64,000 nt of DNA from Perkinsela sp. pyNocScin1 (taxonomy: Eukaryota; Euglenozoa; Kinetoplastea; Prokinetoplastida; Perkinselidae), in contig CAXHTR010000005.1 of the NCBI GenBank assembly GCA_964019655.1, positions 1,054,001-1,118,000 on the forward strand, read 5' to 3'. Made by a program: the position numbers and the translations under genes. Shown here piece by piece: positions 60,256-64,000 of this stretch (position 1 is its first letter; each line of letters opens with the position of its first letter). Below the pieces are notes generated by a model that was not told the DNA's origin, searched no databases, and saw only the letters and a list, made by a program, of their open reading frames with translations.

Positions 60256-61032
60256 CTAATGCAGATCATCTGTTATCTCATTTCCATATGTGTCAAAGGC
60301 CGAAATAAACATATGCTGACCCAGATAAAACTTCCGAAGTCCTTGCTCTGGCACACGTACCACCAGGCGCTCCTGTTTGATTTTGGTGTTCGTAATCCTC
60401 AAGAAGCAAATCTTCGGCGGCAGTTTGCTCAGGTCTATTGTCCCTGAAAAATCGTTGAACTCGAGGCGAATGATGTTTATCGAGAGCGGTAGGTCGGTCA
60501 AGTCGAGAGCCCCGTGAAATTGGTTACGCTCTGCATCAAAACATTGCAGGGCAGGGGGAAGCTTATCCATGCACAGTGTTCCGCTCAGTCTGTTCGCGGA
60601 GATGACCACGGATCGAAGTTCTCTTGGCAGCAATTCTATGCAGAATGTCCCTCGAAAGTGGTTTGACTGAATACTGAAGAGCTCGAGATGGCCCGGGAGA
60701 AAGCATGTTTCCACCGTCCCTTCAAGGTCCATCCAAAATATCGCTAAGTCTGTGACACTCTGTGGTACCCACTTAAGATCGACACTACCACCTGGCCCGA
60801 TAGTGTTCACCTGCGATATCCCAGAGAAATTTATGCGAACAATTTGCGATAATTTGTTGAACCTGAGCCCCTCCCATGATCGGATGTCGAGAAATTCCCC
60901 ATCTGCGTCGCGAAGCAATCTGGTGTTTTCGATGTTGCTGACGAGTAGCTCCATGCGGACTTGGTCAGATATGAATTCCGTGTTAATGCGGCCGATGCCA
61001 TCCACATCTGCGGATATTGTGCAGAGGAGCAT
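60256..61032 (-). CDS. Secreted LRR protein, type A, short
   Basis: This encodes 258 residues. Leader MLLCTISADVDGIGRIN is very short. 'FISDQVRMELLVSNI', Cys-less cap IRSWEGLRFNKLSQIVRI, five LRRs (GALDLTDLPLSINIIRLEFN). The terminal part GLRKFYLGQHMFISAFDTYGNEI is a weak C-cap. Confidence 0.87.
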   Translation of the reverse strand: MLLCTISADVDGIGRINTEFISDQVRMELLVSNIENTRLLRDADGEFLDIRSWEGLRFNKLSQIVRINFSGISQVNTIGPGGSVDLKWVPQSVTDLAIFWMDLEGTVETCFLPGHLELFSIQSNHFRGTFCIELLPRELRSVVISANRLSGTLCMDKLPPALQCFDAERNQFHGALDLTDLPLSINIIRLEFNDFSGTIDLSKLPPKICFLRITNTKIKQERLVVRVPEQGLRKFYLGQHMFISAFDTYGNEITDDLH

Positions 61033-61156
61033 GATTTGTATTTCAAAACGCTTAAAGGGGTAAACTTTAGCTTACCATAGTCTTAAAAGTCGAAATGGCG
61101 GCAGAAACTGCTACTCTATATTCTACGTGTTTTTATACGGTGTTGTAAGCTATCAG

Positions 61157-62848
61157 TTAAAAATATGCCACGCCTTCTGCATTCACCACTGCATCAAACG
61201 AAAAAGCATCGATTCTCGCCTTTTTCCACGCACCCTCTGCCAACACAGCTGTCCCCGAAAAATTGTTCTTATCGAGATTGAGGAGAAAAATATTGCGTGG
61301 AACACGCGTCATCCGAAGTTTCCCTTGAAGAGAATTATTGCTCAGCGAGAGCACAGAGAGGCTTGCGGGCAGGAAATTCAGAGAGACTGTGCCCGTAAAT
61401 CTGCAGTTGTTCAGCTCTAAAATATCAAGATTCCGTGGCAAGTTTGTCAGGTCCAAACTGCCGTGAAACTCATTGAAGCATGCAGCCAAGATCCTAAGAT
61501 TGATCGGAAGGGAATCGAGCACTACATATCCCGAAAAATGGTTCTTTGATATATCGAGGTTTCGGAGTATCATCGGCAGTCGCTCGAACTGAAATTCCCC
61601 TGAAAGGGCCTTTGATGGAACGATGAGCTCTTCAAGGCTTCGGGGCAGATTCTCCGTGTGAATTACACCAGTGATGGTATGATGATCCGGGCATATTTCG
61701 CAGACTTTGACGTACTTTGGCAAGTGGTCAAAGCAAATTGAGCCCTTGAGCTCCTGCACGCCACTGTCCTCCGTAAATCGGATGGCCACCACGCGCGAAT
61801 AGCTGTCGAGCTCGACACCCTTCCACTCTTCGAGTGCAAGTGGCTGGCCGTATGAATTGAGGAACTGGGACCTCGTCGCATAGTCCAAAAACGTGACAAA
61901 GCCAAACATGGCGACTACATCTTTATGCACTTTGTCACTATCGGAACGGTCAAAGCGCTTGTACGCTCGGCCATTCTCGTCGACAACGGCTAAAATGTGC
62001 TGAGTTTGCAACGCAATGTGACTATAAAGATCTTTTCGGATGACAGCTATCCCAAAAAATTCGTTTTTCTGCAGATGCAGGCCGACAAGGCTTTCTGGCA
62101 GACGCAGTATTCGGATTGAGCCGCAGAGCCTATTCGATTCCAAAAATACGTGCTCTACTTTCTGTGGGAGGTGGTCAAAACAAACTTCACCGAAAAATGC
62201 GTTATCCGCCAGGGTGAGAACTTTCAAGTCACGGGCCGTACTTTGTAGATTAAGAGAGCCTCGGAGTTTGTTCTGGGAAAGATCAAGATCTATTAAAGAT
62301 CTCGGAAGCTTGTCGAGCGCGATGCACCCTATGAAGGCATTGTCAAGCGCTCGTATCTTCTCAATTGTCGGTGGTAGATGTTCGAAATTGACGCTACCGC
62401 TAAAATAATTGCCCAATATGTCAAGATTTCGGAGGCGCTCCGGTAGGTAGCGAAAGTCGAAAGTTCCATGAAAATCGTTATTTCTTAGAGAAAGTAACTC
62501 AAGTTTTCTCGGTAAAGCGCTAGTTTCGACAGTTCCATGGAGGTTTTGCAGCGGAATATCGAAATTCACGAGACTTCGCGGTAGGTAGGCGAAGTCAATT
62601 TTCGATGGGACTTTGCCCCTTTTAAGACTTGCAAATTCAACAAGCAGAACGTTACGTCGGGCATTGCACGTGACTCCCTCCCATCGGCACACTGGGATAT
62701 ACTTCCCACTTGAATGCTGAAAAATATTTTTGAAATCATCGCTCATGTCTTCGATCAGTAGTTCCATGAGGTCCTGGTCAGGTATTGCAGTGGGATGGAG
62801 CTCGCCAATGGAGCGATCAGGAAGAAGGAGAAGCGATGGGGCTTGCAT
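61157..62848 (-). CDS. LRR fusion protein, two type A modules
   Basis: This encodes 563 residues (cctcaaATG; only TTG upstream). Module 1 (to about 300) is A2: MQAPSLLLLPDRSIG, 'IPDQDLMELLIEDM', CRWEGVTCNARRNV, seven LRRs, C-cap AVVDENGRAYKRF. Without a stop it passes into a second N-terminal segment, VVAMFGFVTFLDYATRSQF, with a Cys-less cap LEEWKGVELDSYSRVVAI, six more LRRs and a second C-cap AVVNAEGVAYF. The second module has lost its leader. Two solenoids in one chain is unusual for the family. Confidence 0.89.
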   Translation of the reverse strand: MQAPSLLLLPDRSIGELHPTAIPDQDLMELLIEDMSDDFKNIFQHSSGKYIPVCRWEGVTCNARRNVLLVEFASLKRGKVPSKIDFAYLPRSLVNFDIPLQNLHGTVETSALPRKLELLSLRNNDFHGTFDFRYLPERLRNLDILGNYFSGSVNFEHLPPTIEKIRALDNAFIGCIALDKLPRSLIDLDLSQNKLRGSLNLQSTARDLKVLTLADNAFFGEVCFDHLPQKVEHVFLESNRLCGSIRILRLPESLVGLHLQKNEFFGIAVIRKDLYSHIALQTQHILAVVDENGRAYKRFDRSDSDKVHKDVVAMFGFVTFLDYATRSQFLNSYGQPLALEEWKGVELDSYSRVVAIRFTEDSGVQELKGSICFDHLPKYVKVCEICPDHHTITGVIHTENLPRSLEELIVPSKALSGEFQFERLPMILRNLDISKNHFSGYVVLDSLPINLRILAACFNEFHGSLDLTNLPRNLDILELNNCRFTGTVSLNFLPASLSVLSLSNNSLQGKLRMTRVPRNIFLLNLDKNNFSGTAVLAEGAWKKARIDAFSFDAVVNAEGVAYF

Positions 62849-63663
62849 TTGAGGAGTGTAAGACAATTTTCTGAAAATGAAAGATTCGCTGCAGGAAATG
62901 AGAATTTGAAATAAATCTTCTTGATTCCAGCACTTTAGCTTTTGCTGTCTGGCGCTTAGATCATATGCGAATTTCTTATTTTTTGAAATTACTTATGCAT
63001 ATCTCAGCTCTTTCTGATGATCAGGAGATTAATCTGCAGATTATTTGCGCATCAGAGCTATGAGTAGCAGAGTATGGAGTTGTATTGTCTGCTTTTCAAG
63101 TTCTGCTGGTAGTGTAGCGTCGCTGGCGAGAACGACTGTGGCGATCGTGAGCATATGACATTTTAAAGAAGGCTTTGGCCATTGCTCTGAGATAATGTTC
63201 ATAATTCCTTGAGGAATAATGAAATTTTCGAGCTTATCGATCTTACACAAATATTTGATTGGATGCTAAAGATCATGAATCTCAGATACGCAAAATGGCT
63301 TTTTGTCTTCATATTTGGGTATTTAAAATTTTGCGGGCGTCTACAAGAGAAAAGTGAAGCCTCCTTCGAGTCCATGTCTGGAAGAGACGATGGCCTTTGA
63401 TAAGTGTGGCCTCTTCCATATTTATGTTTAGTTCATTTGCTCGATTTCTGTGCAGGCTATTTCGCAGACTTTTTTATGGTCCAGAGAAGCATTAAAGCAT
63501 CAAAAAGGTTCAAAAGATCAATATGAGCTTACCATAAAAACATCTCCATGCTCTGCAATCAATACATCGTAACTGTTCACTCTTTTCATAAAAGATTGCA
63601 CCCCAAAAGTATGTTACACACTGCGTTGATCGAAAAGGCATCGATTTCATGTAAACCATCTGA
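62849..63663. other. Intergenic region with one leader relic
   Basis: Only the relic at 63041-63154 is recognised. Confidence 0.4.
63041..63154 (-). pseudogene. Relic of a type B leader
   Basis: The 37 codons MLTIATVVLASDATLPAELEK and on resemble a leader plus AD and helical start (compare MLSFICFLAHDASLQDPD at 36998). It stops before any cap or LRR. Confidence 0.5.
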
Positions 63664-64000
63664 TCAGTTTCTCTTTTCATCGCATCCAGTTGCATGATGA
63701 CTTGCCACTAAGCCTTTTGCATCAACAAACTCAAGATCAAAGTCATATTCAACCTTTTCACAAACCCCCCTTGCGAAAAAAGAATTCCCCGAAAATTTGT
63801 TGCCGTAGATTGAACATCTTTCAAAGTTGGGTAAAACCTGCATCATTCGCACAGACCCCAGGAGCTGATTATCAGCCAAATTGATTATCGTTATACTCTG
63901 CGGCAGCAGGTTGAGACAAACTGTCCCGACAAAATTATTCTCTTCGAGCTCGAGAATTTTCATTTTCTTTGGCAATTTTGTTAAGTCCAAGCTCCCATCG
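63664..64000 (-). CDS. LRR protein, 3' part only (runs off the window)
   Basis: The frame is open to the window edge (GSLDLTKLPKKMKILELEEN at 64000). Three LRRs are visible, then a C-terminus EFVDAKGLVASHHATG that loosely matches the VVDENG cap. The leader and cap lie beyond the window, so the type is uncertain, probably A. Confidence 0.75.
   Translation of the reverse strand, partial: DGSLDLTKLPKKMKILELEENNFVGTVCLNLLPQSITIINLADNQLLGSVRMMQVLPNFERCSIYGNKFSGNSFFARGVCEKVEYDFDLEFVDAKGLVASHHATGCDEKRN

Noticed and set aside
1-64000. TGA reassigned to tryptophan
   Set aside because: TGA is used as the normal terminator of several intact genes (for example 26016 and 27690), and TAA and TAG also occur in the broken copies.
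1-64000. Bacterial origin of the whole window because of the IS30-like element
   Set aside because: There are no ribosome binding sites or operon-tight spacing, while hAT-type elements, A-rich start contexts and long strand-coherent blocks point to a eukaryote.

Overview
The window looks like nuclear DNA of a protist, most probably a kinetoplastid-type flagellate. Genes are intron-free single ORFs. They have no Shine-Dalgarno sites, and many have an A-rich start context (CAAATG or CAAAATG). Strand use is strictly coherent in five blocks: minus about 0-8 kb, plus 10-27.7 kb, minus 29.7-40 kb, plus 40.9-48.3 kb, minus 49-64 kb. This is the directional gene-cluster layout typical of polycistronic, trans-spliced transcription. 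A pyrimidine tract ending in AG lies just upstream of some ATGs. A reduced kinetoplastid such as the amoeba endosymbiont Perkinsela would fit, but that is a guess, not something the sequence proves.

Almost the whole window is one expanded family of leucine-rich-repeat (LRR) proteins with a hydrophobic N-terminus, probably secreted. Type A (24 open copies) has a leader, then [A/S]DPSLGRxD, a helical 'SDQ.LMELLVDG' segment, a 'DExGNFxDxxxWxGVxC' cap resembling the plant LRRNT_2 cap, 4-14 repeats of LPxxLxxLxLxxNxFxGxIxL, and a C-cap 'VVDENGxxHPWE'. Subgroup A1 carries 'PFEFIP' before the repeats. Subgroup A2 starts 'MQASSLLL' and has 'CKWxGVxCNGRRxV'. Type B (8 open copies) is shorter, with a CxWxGIxC cap, 3-5 irregular repeats and a basic C-terminal tail. 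One gene fuses A to B and one fuses A to A. About ten further copies are broken by stops, frameshifts or insertions, and there are at least seven small relics.

Only five genes are not LRR: a tandem pair of unrecognised 274-residue proteins beside the 8-10 kb divergent strand switch, an AT-hook protein at 35 kb, a small basic protein at 60 kb, and an IS30-type transposase at 28 kb.

Mobile DNA is the second theme. An IS30-like element with 27-bp terminal inverted repeats lies in the convergent strand-switch region, inside the flank of a tandem segmental duplication. A hAT-like non-autonomous element with an exact 8-bp target duplication splits one A2 gene at 49.8-50.9 kb. A short degenerate hAT-like MITE lies at 45.6 kb. 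An 886-bp element with 32-bp inverted ends, arrays of 18-bp repeats spaced about 30 bp apart, and a captured LRR-gene fragment splits the neighbouring A2 gene at 51.6-52.5 kb. Together these suggest a fast-turnover surface or secreted repertoire, diversified by duplication, repeat gain and loss, fusion and transposon insertion.
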